Origin: Micromussa lordhowensis
Lineage: Eukaryota > Cnidaria > Anthozoa > Scleractinia > Lobophylliidae
Assembly: GCA_964020085.1 (NCBI GenBank)
Contig: OZ026599.1
Location: forward strand, 28,975,533 to 29,039,532
Length of the DNA stretch: 64,000 nucleotides
Direction: 5' to 3'
The notes beneath the pieces were generated by a model, which was not told where the DNA came from, searched no databases, and was given only the letters and a program-made list of their open reading frames with translations. Position numbers and translations under genes: made by a program. Positions 1-14,600 of the stretch are shown one piece after another; position 1 is the stretch's first letter; each line of letters starts with the position of its first letter.

Positions 1-2
1 TT

Positions 3-1028
3 AAGTCCTATCTCTGCGAGAGAAGCCAGTTTGTACGTGTTGACACTGAGTCCTCTACCTGTCGGGACCTTCCCCCCTATGGCGTCCCTCAAGGATCTGT
101 GCTTGGCCCTGTCCTGTATTTATTATACACAGCACCTCTGGGTGATGTCCTTAAACGGCACGATATGTCGTATCATTTTTATGCTGACGATAGCCAGATA
201 TATATGTCCTTTCAGCCGTTACGCCCCGGTGAACCTGAACACTCCAAATCGAAAGTGGAAGCGTGCATTCTTGACATCAATAAATGGATGACAGCCAATA
301 AGCTTATGCTTAATAATGACAAAACCGAGCTGTTAGTGTTGAACGCTCGTCATCGGCCTCCCCCACCGCTAAGCTCTATTTATGCAGGCAGTGAATTGAT
401 CATAGCGGCTGAGTCAGCCAAGAACATTGGCGTATGGTTTGATAATACACTCTCCATGAACAGGCAGGTGAACTCACTCTGCAAAACAGCTTTCTATCAT
501 CTACGTAATTTGGCCACTATCAGAAAGTTCCTGTCACACAAAAACTGCGAAATACTAATACACGCCTTTGTAACTTGTCGAATTGATTACTGTAACTCTC
601 TACTATCTGGTCTACCACAACATATGCTGCAAAAGCTTCAATACGTGCAAAATGCCGCAGCCCGTCTTCTCACATATTCTAAGAAGTACGATCACATTAC
701 ACCGATATTGATAGAACTGCATTGGCTTCCAGTTAAATCAAGAATAGAGTTCAAGATTTTAATTTTGACTTTTAAAGCCTATTATGAAACTGGACCTAAA
801 TATTTAACGGATACTATAATTAAACATTTGCCCACTAGAAAACTTCGCTCAGCCACTAAAGAATTGTTAGTAGTCCCTAAGTACAATCTTGAAACTTATG
901 GAAAGCGTGCTTTTTCAGTAATCGCACCTATACTTTGGAATAATTTACCTGATCATAATAGAGCCATATCATGTCTACGTACCTTTAAAAGTAGAGTTAA
1001 GACTTTTTTATTTAATCGTTCTTTTTAA
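3..1028 (+). mobile_element. Non-LTR retrotransposon reverse transcriptase, 5'-truncated (jockey/CR1/L2-like)
   Basis: One open frame runs from the window edge (frame of base 3) to the stop at 1026-1028, so the element continues upstream of the window. The translation carries the reverse transcriptase block [12 protein letters not shown], the catalytic YADDSQIY box and, later, [15 protein letters not shown], a signature of the C-terminal part of this LINE class in invertebrates. Such proteins copy the element RNA at a nicked chromosomal site. The frame is intact for about 340 codons, so the insertion is fairly young, but upstream endonuclease sequence cannot be seen. The element sits just upstream of a KDM6A exon in the same orientation and is probably intronic. 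I am sure of the RT call and less sure of the clade. Confidence 0.92.
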
Positions 1029-1190
1029 ATCTCTGCTTTCCTTACAATTATTCGTTTTTATAAAAGTAAATTATCATATTAGTAAAGTAATGTTTATTTG
1101 TTTATAATAAGTAGTTTTGTTAAGCGCTGTTGGTTTTTTAGTAGAAATGGCGCTATATAAATAAAGATTATTATTTATTATTATTATGTT
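1029..1190 (+). mobile_element. 3' tail of the LINE with simple-repeat end
   Basis: After the RT stop comes an AT-rich tail ending in GGCGCTATATAAATAAAG and then short TTATTA repeats (about 1168-1187). Short 3' microsatellite tails instead of poly(A) are usual for CR1/L2-like elements. The end near 1190 marks the likely 3' boundary. Confidence 0.7.
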
Positions 1191-1407
1191 GACTAACCAA
1201 TCACTATGACCAACTCTTGCTCATAACAGAGGCCATGTTCTCTTTCTCTGATAATGGCATCATTTGAGATTTTGTATTCATTTCATGTTCTCATGCTTAA
1301 GGATTTTTCCATTGCAATTTTCTTAGATTTGGTAAACTACATTTAGTACTTCAGCTGTAAAGTGGATGAACATTGATACTTAACAGTTCTGTTTTTTTTA
1401 TTTGTAG

Positions 1408-2685
1408 GTAAAATTGTTGACTAGTGGACAGTTACAAGGTCTGCAACAGCAACAGCTGCAACAAATTTACCTACAACAACAACAGCAGGCGCAACATCAA
1501 CAGCAACAAGGCAGCACAGAACAAGCTAATGCATCCATTTCCTTGGAAAATACAGCTGCCATTCCAGCTAAGAATATGATGAAGCATGTTTCGTTGCAGG
1601 GTATGGAAGGAGAAAATCATGAACATGTTGGTTCAAGTCAGCTCAATCATGCTTCTGTTCCCGGTCCAAGTTCACAAAACAACTGGTCTGATACGGTTCA
1701 AACTCACAATGGTCAAAATTTAGCATCAACAGAGTCAGACAATCAGTTTGCTAAGCCTGCGCAGAGTGACCCACAATCAAGTACCTCGTGTATCACAACA
1801 CAAGGAACCTCCGATTCAGGGTCTCCTATGTTAATCACACAATCATTAACTACGCCATTTTCACAGTCGGAGTCACTTCTTACAGACGTTCATAGTAACT
1901 CGTCTGTGTCTGCTATGGAAACATCCATTGCACCAGTAGATCACATGATGCAAGCGAGTAGCCATCAGAATTCTATAGCAGGGCCTGATACAGCCATGCT
2001 TTCGTCACTGCCGGCAAACTTTGTTTCAACATCTTCTAATGTACTGCTTAGTCAGAGTGTTGTTAGTAGTCAAGGGACAACTTTTCTCTCTAGTGAGTCA
2101 CTGATAACGGGATCTTCAACCACAGCTGAACCATCCTTAACCAGTGGAATGGATACAACGCTACTGGGGGAAATAAATTGCTCTGCTGATATAAAGCCCA
2201 GTCCATTAACAGGAAATAGCGATCCCACTCTGAGCAATGGCCCTATCTCAACCTATTCAGGATTTTCAAGTTCCACAGGATGTGCAAGTGGAATGAGCAT
2301 TTCTCCATTCTCCTCCCCAAGTTATGTCATGTCTCCCACGCAGAAATCACCTTTTCACACAACTTCAACACTGTCGCCAAGTTTAACTCAACCTCTTTCT
2401 ATCATCAACCCAGGCTGTTTATCTCCAAGTTCAGGTCTACAGGGAGGACAATCAACGTTCTCGCCAACACTGATTCCAGCCGACCTTTTGTCTCCATCAA
2501 AACAGCTCGCAGTTGTCTCACCTGGCTCATCCAAGTCACCATTTAATCTTAGTTCAGGAGGAGATAATTTGGTAGTTCCAAAGTTGAACTTATTGTTTGA
2601 TCCAAATGCAATTCCACATCCACCATCCACTCCAGCACCACCTCTACCGACAGACAAGTTGTCACCACAGACGCCAATTATTTAT
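1408..2685 (+). CDS. KDM6A: KDM6A large low-complexity linker exon
   Basis: A 1,278-nt exon, phase 0 at both ends, between a TTTTTTATTTGTAG acceptor and a TAT|GTAAGT donor. It begins with a glutamine-rich stretch ([15 protein letters not shown] near the start) and then becomes Ser/Thr/Pro/Asn-rich with repeated SPS/SPF motifs, ending TPIIY, which joins to VENKKDAF of the next exon as in vertebrate UTX. It corresponds to the disordered region between the TPR and JmjC parts. The linker itself is poorly conserved, so placement relies on the well-conserved splice to the following exon. Confidence 0.88.
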
Positions 2686-5600
2686 GTAAGTATTACTTCA
2701 GCGTCATTTTAAGAATTTTGACAAAACCTAAGTAAAGTAATATTTCCTAATTTCACGACTATTCCATTATTTTGATTAATAATAATATTGTGGGTGACAA
2801 ATTACGCTTGCAATTGTGGGCTTTTGACTTGCTTATTGTATCAAGGGCTTTTGTACCAAATGTTGCCATGGCAATTCTGTAATTTCACATGTGAAGTTAT
2901 AATAATTATAAATTCACATTATTCTAAATCAGTGCTGAAATTTCGCACCAAAATCAAGGAGTAATTTGTCAGCCATGATATTATGATGCTAATACTTCAA
3001 GGAGTGATGGCCTAATACAAACCAAGTCAGGGACGTGGTGTTGTGTTCTTTGGCAACACTTTTTTACTCTCACCGTGCCTTGTTCCTGTCCACCCAGGCC
3101 CGGGTTGTTGGAAAGGTGTATAACGCTATCCATCGGATAAATCGCTATCCAGCGGATAGTGCAAATTGTCCAGTGGATAGCGTTATCCAGCCTTTGAAAA
3201 ACTGGGCCCTGGTGTATAAATGGGTTTCCTTGTCCAATGGAATTAGAAAATTAAATTAATTCTTCAGGGCCGGGTTGTTCAAAGCCCGATTAAGCTAACC
3301 CAGGATTAGCGAGAATTTTGATTTCATTTTTGTAGCTTTTCAGCAAGGAGTTCCGTTTATAGTTTTTGCCCTTCAGTTTTGAGCATGACTAATCTCAAAC
3401 TACACAAAACATAAACGATGGATAACACTTTTATACAAGAAAAATTGATACCCCGGTTAACTTTTAATCCTGGGTTAGCGTTAACCGGCTTTCGAACAAC
3501 CCGGCCCTGGTCATTTCAGCCTATTGAAACCATGCGGCCTTGACCAGTTACTAATCTTTGTAATGATTTTATAATGGATACAATTATTTTCATTTTGTCT
3601 AAAAAAATAATTGAGCACTGTACATGTATATGCATCCCTCTTGTTGGGATACTTTGAAGTCACAGTGAATAAAATAACCTGTACTTTAATAGACCACTTT
3701 CATAAATGGCGGCCAATTATAAATTCTTTTGACAATATTAAAATTAGCCTTACTAACCTCATTTTGAACTCAGTAATTTAAAAGAATTTTTACACTGAGG
3801 CGAGGTTAGTAAGGCTATTTAAATGTATACAAAAGAATTTTAAATTGGCAGCCATTTATGAAAAGGGTCTATACACTTGAATCGACAGACATTATACCCT
3901 CTTATACATGTATAACTACAGAAAGAATGTCTCTTATATGACTGGCCCCTTGCACATTCCTCGTTTGAATTAGTCACAACACCATGGGTACTACATGTAA
4001 TTTCCATACTATAGGCCGGTGACATACAGTACATGTAGCACTGCCGTTATCTTTACATGTAATTATGTAAGTGTTGTCTTTAAATCGCTAATTGATAATA
4101 ATCCTTTTGACTTCTGTGTAGGTCGAGAACAAGAAGGACGCATTCTCACCAGTGCTTCAAAACATGGTGATGAATAACTCCAATCCAGTTCTAGTGATCA
4201 GAGGGTTAGCAGCAGCACTTAGATTAGGTTTGTATATCAGTGTAAAATCAGGGCAGGGAAAAAAATTGAAATCCAGTTGCCTATTGGGTTAGTACAATTT
4301 AGTTTTGAGTTGCCCCCACTAAAATATTACTTACCCATGCCTTATCAACTACATCATTTACTAGCTTCTTTCTATGATCAAGTATGCTTGGTTTGCATCC
4401 ATGCTTTCAACTTATTGTTTTGCTCATCTTTCAGTCTTTCAAGTTTTGAAATTTCACTTGCCCACCTTGACCACCAAACTTCCATTTTCACTTGCCCAAG
4501 AGCATTAAAATCGTGCAAGGCAATCCAGATGTATGTTTTTTCCTGCCCTGAAATTTGTTGCGACGTGATATTTTCTTTCCATTTCCTCAGGATTTCTGTG
4601 AAGTTTGTTTATTAGTAATAGATTTTTATGTACATGTACCATAAAATTTGTTTATAGAAATGGATTGCATAGTATTTAATATGCATGTGTTTAATTTTTC
4701 AAGCAGTTAAATACTTTTTAGGTTAGTTTTTAATGTCCAACGTAACATCCTTTCCAATCCTCTGGCCGTCTTCTGAAAAGATATATTACATTTTGGCAGA
4801 CACAGGGCTGTGATTAAAAAAGTTATGACTCACTTGTAGCCTTGATCTCCACACCTGTTATAAGATGAATTGTTTTAACTACAGCTGAGTTCACCGGTAA
4901 AAACAAAGGTTCATCAAACATGTTCAGCCGAAACAGGTGCTACTAGTTACAAGCCATAGTGACCATCATGCTGATGATAATGAAAAAATATAAAAATATA
5001 TTAAGATGATTTCCGCACAACATTCGAGCAATAATGGCAAAAATTAAGTTACCAGAAAAACCTCGTGGCACGTTATTGTTTTGAAGCCAGTTAATAAGAA
5101 CACATCGAGAATTAAGCTCTCAAGCTGACCCCGCGAGAGAAAATTGAACTTGAAGTTGTCCATATTTCGCTTAAGAGACGTTTCGCTTCAGTGAAAAACA
5201 CAATAACGCAAGCATTCTTACGATGTTTGACATTTAGTTTCTCGAGAATGCTTGAGAATTTAATCGCGGGGTCACTGAGAGAAATAAACTAAAGTGAGTT
5301 GTTTTTGATAGTATTCCAAAGGTTACTGTGCTATGAGTAGATTTTTAGTAATTAATTTTTGCACTTATTGCTCGAACTTTGAGCGGAATCCGTCTTAATC
5401 TTTGTTTTGACGAGTGATGATTGACTGTTTTATCTGATGTTCAATATTTTGCAGATTTGAGTTTATTTTCAACCAAGACTCTTGTGGAAACAAATGGTGA
5501 TCATCAAGTGGAAGTCAGAACACAGGTAAAACTCATGGTAGCATTCATGTTTTAATTAATTAACATTGTCAGCAAAGCAGGGGTTTCCATAGTATTAACA

Positions 5601-8600
5601 AGTTGTGCTACGAAATTAGTATCATATTTTGTCTCAGTTGCTCCCACATACATGTACACTGTAAGCTACATGTACAAGTGTAGGTATCAGGCTTTTAGCA
5701 AGATGGGTGTCCAGGCATCCTGTTGACGGCCACTTTTTAAAGAAAAAAAACTGTACATGTACTGTTTTATTTTTCATATTGTTCATTTGAGCAGGCCCTA
5801 TAGTTCATGTTGGATGCCCACATTTCAAATCCTGACTAAATGCCTGCTAGGTATCACCTGCAGACCCATTCACCTCTTGTTGGGCAATCTTCAGGAGTTT
5901 CATTGAGGTCTGGGCACTGGGCAAATTGACCGGTTGTGAGGCTGATTTTGCCTGCATGGTTTAACCATCTAGAGGAAAGTTCTTCTTATCTTAGAAGCTC
6001 ATTTCAAATACTTTTTCCTGCCTGTGAAAACCAGTCGCCACCCTGCTAAAAATGTAATGGAACCCCTGCGATCTTAGACATTTTTTAAAAATAGTTCATG
6101 TTCCTGGTTACATGTATCTGTCTGTCTTTCTCTACATTATTTGGCACAGCAATCAATTGAGTTTTGTTTTGGTATGTCACCGTAATTAGAATGTTAGCTG
6201 TTTGTGCCAGTCTGGTTTAATTAACAATGTTCTGTTGGGATTTTGCTGGTTTTTTTTATCATAAGCCATTTCTTCATTACAGAGACTTCAAGCCTCAGAT
6301 GAAAACTGGGACACCAATGGTGAAAAGAAAGTTTGGCTTTGTGAGAGTAGCAGGTATGGTATTTTGGCCACATTGTAAAACTCTTTGTTCTTCGTTATTT
6401 TGATTGCAAAACAGAGTATTAATTATTAATATTGTCAAGAGATTCTGCATTATTTCACTAGAAAATGAACTACCAGTATATTTTAAACAGTTTACAGAAT
6501 TAATACATCTGATCCATCATTTAATCATTTCTGTGCTTTGAATGGTTATTCCTGCTAAGAATTTGAGAGTGAAGCTTACTCAAATTCAATGCACATTCTA
6601 CTCCTGGAACCATATTGTAATACTTATAATGACAGGTCCATGTCTGGCACATCTCCTACAGGTCATTCACAACAATTGCAAAGTATGCTCAATATCAAGC
6701 CAATTCATTTCAAGAGTCTTTGAAGGTAAATCTTGCACAACTCAAGGTGGATTTTATTTTTGTTATTGTTATGGGCAAATTATATACTGGAGTTAATACT
6801 AACACTATTTTTTAGTTTAATGTGTTAGATTACTAGACCTGTAGTCTATGAATCTGTGTATCCGAGTGTATGTTCTGTACGAACCTGATGTTAACATAAC
6901 TATTAACATCGTTGTTCTCCTAAGTTTGGCTGTTCTAGTTATTTTGGGCAGCCAGTTCTCCTTTTTAATTTTTTGATTACCTAGCAAAACTTAATATGTA
7001 GTAAATATTGGGTACAAATTAAGTTGTCGCAGAGCTAGCTGTACTGTAATTACTTGTTTTTGTTTTACATGTAGTTGTTGCCTCAGTCTATACCTGCCTC
7101 TTCATTTCTCAAATGTTTGGTCTGCTTTTCTTGTCTTCTGCCTTTTACAAGTCCATTAAGTATACTATTATAGGCAGAACTGTAATATTTCTTTTCTGTT
7201 TGTGTGCTTTAGGAAGAGCAGGAAAGACTGTCAGGCATTAAGGAGCCGTCACAATCAGACAGCGATTCCTCGTCAAGCTCAAAAAAGTAGGTGTTAACAT
7301 TTTTTGCTGCACTTGCATATACTGCACTTCACTACAGTGGTATTTCCTGGAGCACAGACTTAGTATTTATACCTACTGTGAAATATTCCTTTTTCGGCTG
7401 TGGTTTATAAAGGTACAGTAAATAATTAAGCAAACTAATTTTTTGTTTTGTTTAATTTTGTCAGTGGTAAAAAAGGAAAAGGAAAGAAATTTAAATGGAT
7501 CAAGTTTGGTACTAATGTTGACCTCTCCGATGAAAGAAAGTAAGTTTCATCATAAACAGTTCACAGTTTCCTAACAATTCTATTCTAAGCTTGCTTAAAA
7601 TTGTTGCACTACGTGTTAATACTTATTAATATTTTGGTGTTTTTATTCAGATGGAAAACACAGCTTCAAGAACTCACTAAACTTCCACCATTTGCTAAGG
7701 TTAGTGCAGAATTCACAACAACTAAAACTTTTACTTCAACCCGGATTTAGAAATAGTATTATTACAATGTTATAAATTAAAAACAAAAATGATAGGGGTG
7801 CTCGCTACATGAAATAATGAAGGAATTAAAGATGCCAGGCAGCCTGCAGTTAAAAAGAAAAGATATATTTTACATTTTTAGGTCAAGGACACAAACAAAC
7901 AAACATAGACACACACAAAATATTAGAAGTAGACAAAGTCAAGCTAGTTACGCTTCATCAAGTGAAGCTCTGAAATTCCGATTTCTGGTGCCGATATGGA
8001 GCTTCATTATATTTGTAATTATGATATATTTCTAAACGCTGATGAAGTTTTGACCGTGTCTAAAGAATGATTAAAGATTATGCTTTGCATTGTCTGTCAG
8101 GTTGTAACTCCAGCGAACATGTTGAGCCATATTGGTCACACAATTCTCGGAATGAATTCAGTGCAGTTGTACATGAAGATACCAGGGTGCCGGACACCAG
8201 GTAATAACAATCAGCTACATACTGTGTGCAAGATTCAGATTACAGATTACAGGACAATCAGCTTGAAACCATGTATGGCAAATTACACGTTGACCCCTAT
8301 TAGTTGTACATGTAGCTGCAGAGACACTAAAGATTGAAGCAAAATCTCTTTTTAAGGGACCCTTGTCAGACTCCGCCATTTTCGATCCCATCAAAATTAC
8401 TGATATTGCACGGTGAAGCGAAATCTTATTGCTTTACTGTAAGTTGTTTTCCTGAAAGTATGTTTAATATCTTTAGTAGTTTCACAGTGATTTCCTTTGT
8501 TTCGACATGCTCCAAATAAACTATTAATAATAGCCAAACTCTTGCATGTAAATAAAAACAAAGCTACACTGCTGACTAGGGCCCTTTAAGCTTGAGATGT

Positions 8601-11600
8601 AATCAAACCTCTCTAATACGAACACTAGTGAGACCCAGGTGAGTGTCTGTGTTATGAAGGGTTCTTTATCATAAAAGAAGTCTGATTACATCAAGTCTGG
8701 TACTTCTGTGGGACTAAGTGAACTATCTTGTATATAGAGGTGTCTCTGCAAGGGGATGTTTGACTTATTTTATTAAACATTGAATTCTGTAAGAAAAAAT
8801 GTCCAAGTATTTTCTTGTCTTTAGTTGTTTCTTGTTGTGTTGGACACTATAAGCTACTTGTAAGTAATTCAGTAGTAAAGCAGATTACTTATCAAGCTTT
8901 GTAAGTGGAAGAATCTTTCTCACATTGTTGCTGAATGATTTGTTTAGGTCATCAAGAAAACAATAACTTCTATGCTATAAATATCAACATTGGTCCTGGC
9001 GACTCAGAGTGGTTTGCGACACCTACAGAATATTGGGGAGTCCTGCACAACCTTTGTGAAAAGTAAGCAGTGGTGGTGTCATACACACACGTAGTCAGTA
9101 GGCCTACTTTCCTGTTGCAAAGAAGTCTATTTCTGACATATTAGAAAGGCACACATTTCGGTGTTATAAATCCTGTTTGATTGTGATACAAAGCAACAGT
9201 ATGCTACTCTTTCAAAAGCCAGTTTTATTGACACATCTTCGTATGCTATGTAACTTATTTGTTGTTTCTTGTTATTTATCGTTGCAGGAATAATGTGAAT
9301 TTTCTAACAGGTAAAGAGCCTTTCTTACTTTTCGTTAATTTAGAGTAACTACTTACAGTGGAACCCTGTCTTATGGTCACCTCATTAATACGGTCATCTC
9401 GTTATTACGGGCACCCTTTTTTGTCCTGGCGAAACGCCCATATATTTTCTTTAAGAAAACCCCGTTTATGCGGCCTCTCCGTTAATACGGCCAACGGCAA
9501 CACTCTGAAATCCCAGCCTGTATAATATGTACTTATTGACTGAGTGGGAGGGACGGACGGGAAAATATTTGGCTCGAGGTCGGGGCGTACGGACCGAGCG
9601 CAGCGAGGTCCGTACGTTTTGACCGAGAGCCAAATATTTTCCCGTCCGGCCCGACCTTACTCAGTCAATAAGCATTTTATCATATGACCACTTACTGTTG
9701 AAAATTTTGAAAATTCTGTTCGAGCCTAAATACGACCGATTACATAAGATCAGACGGCTGCGCGCGCGGAACAATTATATGAAAGTTTCTACAACAAAAC
9801 TTTGTCATTTATCAGTTTCTTCGCGTCGAACAAGAAACTCACAATTCATCGAAAAACACAATTCACGTTCTCATTTTTGTTTGTGCTAAAAAGCCAACAG
9901 AAAGTTGACATAAAGCTGTCAAAAATGTGTCAAGCCATCAAAAACTTTGCGAGTTCACGCTTCACTGAAATTGTTTACAAATCTTCATCTGAAGACTCAC
10001 GAAAATGTCGGCGTCGTTTCAAGCTATTTGTCGACCTCTTGGATTCTCTAAAACAAGGGACAACCGGGCAACTGAATATTTATGACGCATGTTGGCTCCT
10101 GCAAACAGTGCCTTGGTTTGCTGACTTTGCTGGTGTAGTGGAAATTACACGGTTAAACACAAGCGAGTTTTTATATTTATCTGGATGAAGCGATTTCGGA
10201 ATGAGTTAGTTCGCGACTGAAGTAGTTCTGCATGGGACAATTCGCCTGGATAGTAAAATTCGCTCTCAGAATGTTCAATTTCATGACTCATTGTGGAGAG
10301 AACAAACTTTGGCAGCAACAAAATATTGTTTTTGCCACACGCATCGATTTTTTCCGCACTCGTTTCTAGTAGGGCCGTACGCATTTCTAGTAGGGCCGTA
10401 CGTGTTTTTCCGGCCCTATCACTTCGAGGCGTACGGCCCTCATACGGGACCTTTTCTCTTATGGTTTTGCAAGGAAATTGCGCGCGGGGCCGTACGGGTC
10501 ATATGATAATCCTTTATACTTTTACCCGGCTACTCAAACCAATTATGTTTCTGTTTCCGTTTTTTTTTTTGGATTGTTTTTTATGTTCATCTTTCCGTTG
10601 TTGATGGTATATGTACTGATTGAAGTTCATTTTTTTTAATATATGTACATTCCAATAGTTGTTTAGAAGTGCAATCGTGATATATCTGTTACGACGTCAC
10701 TCAATTTTGACTAGTCACCCCGTTTATACGACCAAATTTTCATGGCCCGTTGGTGACCTTACAAAAGCGGTTCCACTGTGTAGAAATCGCCTTTTTGTTT
10801 CCGATGCCCTTAATCACCTCCTCAAGTCCTGCCGCTGTCTCCCATTGTACCCCCTCTCCCACGAAAAAGTTCTCCTCCCAACCCCTCAGTGTCCCCTATT
10901 CCCTTTAATATGGTTTTCAGTAAAAGCGACTCTGAAATAAAGCTGTATGTATGACGAATATTCAAAAAACATATACCTTGAAACTTGTAAGGAATATTTG
11001 CCTGTTCTTCCTTACAGTAGCTACAATGTTGCTAACTTATTGTTTCTGTTTTCCCGTCAAGGTTCTTGGTGGCCCATTCTAGAGGAGCTTTATGAGGAAC
11101 GCGTTCCAGTGTACAGATTTATCCAGAGGCCTGGTGACCTAGTCTGGCTCAGTCCAGGAGTTGTTCACTGGGTGCAGTCATCGGTAGGTGGTGTTCACAG
11201 TTTGCAATCTTTATAATAGGATCATTAGCTGATGCGAAGTGATTACCCTGTGAGACAGATATTCTCTTCTCTTTCTGCTCTAAAGAGAAAGAAATCTGGG
11301 TCTTGCAGGGTACGAAATGATAGGCAAATTGATACAAACAGTTACTACTTATTTTGACTGTCCAGCAATTCTGATATTGCCGTTATTTTTTGTAGGGCTG
11401 GTGCAACAACATTGCATGGAATGTAGGACCGCTAATGGGTGAGGTTAAGTTAGATGTCATTCTGGCGCAGTTCTTATAACAGTAAAATAAGCACTTAAAA
11501 AATGAATTTCGTACATGTAACTGTATCGGCTGAGCAGGCTGTTGTTTCATGGCATTTTTGTTTTTTGCTATTGCAGAGACTATGTACAATGCTGCCATTG

Positions 11601-14600
11601 ACAGATATGAGTGGAACAAACTTCAAGGCAAGAACTTTTAGTTCGAATTTCATGTACAGTAGTCCAGTGCCACTTATTGTTTTAAGTGCAACAGCTGTAA
11701 ATTGTTTATATTGGTCAAACTTGATGTAAAAGAACCTTGTCCATAATTTACAAATACCACTTATTGTGTTTGTCATCGTTGCAATTTTTTGCCCCCTGGA
11801 TTGGAAAGCCTTCCTTGAAAAAGAGCCTCTGTCACAAGAGTATTTAGTTGAGTTCGTTAAGCATCCTTTTTGTCTTGCCTTGCTTGCATTTTCTTCTTGT
11901 AAACTGAATTCAATTTTTAACACGTTTAGGTCTTTGCTGAACAAAAGGTCGCAAACCGTAAACATTTTCTTAAAGTCCTTGGTCCTCTTGCTAGACAGTT
12001 GCGTCATAGCAGAGCTCCGGCGGCCCCATTCCAAGGGTCACCAGGCAGCGTACCGTAACAGAACCACATGCATTCATAAAAATAGAAAACCATGTAACTC
12101 CTTTTTCATGGTCACCATGGCTAGCTGCATACATTGCTCATTGAGGTCGTGTGTTTTTTTTTATATACCGCTGCTCAGGTTCTGGTTTTCGATTGGATCG
12201 CAGGCTCAAGTCAGGTTAACTTATTGTAACCAGGAGCTCCGCTTTTAGGCTTAGCTGAGTCTATATATTAGAGGTACTTACGTAATTCTCTGAACATTGG
12301 TAACCTTTAGGCGAGAAGTCCATTGTTGCAATGCTGCACCTGTCGTGGAACCTGGCAAGAAATGTCAAAATCACAGAGAGAGAACTTTTCGAACACATCA
12401 GGTAAGTTTGTGTTTGAGAAGATGTTATGTCAGTCATTACAAACTCTACCATCAGGTTAGTGTCATTTCAGAGCTAATGTCGTAAAACTAAAACCAAAGT
12501 GAGTTAGTCTAATCCTATCTGTCCAATCACAACAAACAAAAGTTAAGCGTTGAGCCAATCAGAACTCGAAACAAAGTCGTGCAACCCGCCCCAAGCGCGG
12601 GAAAATTCGCGTGCGCAAAGTCTTCATCGGTTCAGGGTTTGAACCAGATTGGTTGAAAATACGGGATGTTACCTCTGATTGGTTGACGTATTTGAACCTC
12701 AGCAAACGCGAAGGCCGCTAAGCCAAATGAAATGATAAAGGCTAACTGTGGTAATGTTGTCAAATGTGTTCGCAGAGTGGTACTGGCCAGGTCACTCAAG
12801 TACTGTCAGGTCACCGTGGAGAAACTGAGACATTCTGGGATTGAAGTGATGTGGCATGGAAAGAGACACAATGAAGGCTCCCACTACTGTGCTCAGTGTG
12901 AGGTACGTAACTGGGATTCGTGATTCGATATTAAGAGTTAAACGTGTTTCAGGCATTTCGGTGCACACTTTTGCGTGAAGTGTGTTTTTTTTGTCCCCGG
13001 ATTAAAACAGTTATGAATCAGATTCTCCTTACTGATGTCTCTTCAAAGGAGCTGTGCCACGGTTTGCTCATCTGAAGTTTTTCAAGTTCGTCGTTTGTAA
13101 TCCGTGTCAATCTTTTCCATCCTTAACCATCGTTGTTCCTTTATGGTTTCTTGTGATCTCCTAAGTGTTTTTCTACGTGGACGAAGTCGCAATCGTTAGG
13201 CTTTGTAGAACAGAAAGATCTCCAGCCCTGAGTTCTTGCTTCTTTCGCTAAAACCTCCATCCTTCCTGTTTCCCATATAATGTCGCTTTTTTCCCCAGTT
13301 GTTTTTAACTCTTACGTCGTTCCTTGCATAACAGGTGGAGGTGTTCAATATACTGTTTGTGACCGACAACAAGAAGCATTTAGTTTATTGTCAAGACTGT
13401 GCCAGAAAGACGAGCATCAATCTTGATGGATTCATTGTCCTTAATCAGGTGGGACGTATATTGAATTTGTTAACTTGCAAATGACTATTACTCAGCTATT
13501 GACAACAAAAGCAATAGTAACAACGATAGCAAAACAAGTCAAACAAACAAAAATCTTTACGTCAACGCCGGGTCAAACAAGAAGTAGATTTGACTATTGA
13601 CCTCCTTTTGCACCTCCCCTCCCCCCCGCTATATAGTTATGTGCCGTGGGATAGGGTACCGCAGAATTTTTTATTTTCCTGATCCTTAAGCAGCGTATCA
13701 TTTTTGCCCCTGTTGGCATCGTGTTCCAAGTGCGTTTCTTAGATAGGGTACCTAAATTGTATCATCTTAAATTCCAGCGCATTAATGCCCAGCTAAGCGA
13801 AAAACGAATTGTATGCTCAATACTTAACTTCCAGTGTTACAGAAACGAAATAACGTCGACCCCTTCACACCATTCTTAATACCACCGGCACACACCTATC
13901 CGAAGAGAGTGCAAGACAACTGGTGGCCAAACGCTGGCTAGAGCTCCAGTGATCGTTTTTCTTTGCCGTTTGAACCAGGGTCTGCGAGAACTGGCTTTTA
14001 GTGAAGTAACTTGAGAGCTTATTTTGCTAGTTTTCTCATTGTTTGTGCCACTTCTTCGTTGCAGTATACAATTGAAGAGCTCACTGAAGTATTTAATAAT
14101 TTTAAATTACACGCGGTAAGTTGATGTTGTTTTCTCTATCGTGTGTTGCTTTCATGACCGTCCTTTGGTCAAGCCATTCTTTAGGGACTAAACTTTCTGG
14201 TACTCTGAGCCTGTGATCACTTGTTCAGCTGCATTTTTTTTTTGAGCTGATTGACATGATCGGGAGCTCAGGTGTCAAATCATGGCGTCAAACTTGAAGA
14301 AGTGCAGATAGAACCCTACTGATCCAAAGCTTAACTTTCCTCAGAATACTCTGCTGAAAGTTAGTAGTAGTGAAGATGTATTGGTATGTGGTTACACCCA
14401 GACGTAGTAAATCAATAACGTGAATTAATTATTGGTAGCAAGTCGGTTTATTGACCATTTATTATTGCCGATGATATCGACGTCTTTTGGAAAGGCCACA
14501 AAATTTTCAGTCATCGATAAGACGTTGATTGTATTGATAACTCGTCGATGTAATCATTTCGCTGCAAACCTAGCCGGTGAATAGGCTCAGGTTTGAGTCA

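Noticed and set aside
9802..10188. 128-residue protein in the nested element
   Set aside because: No recognised domain, no splice or promoter evidence, and it lies inside a nonautonomous-looking palindromic element.
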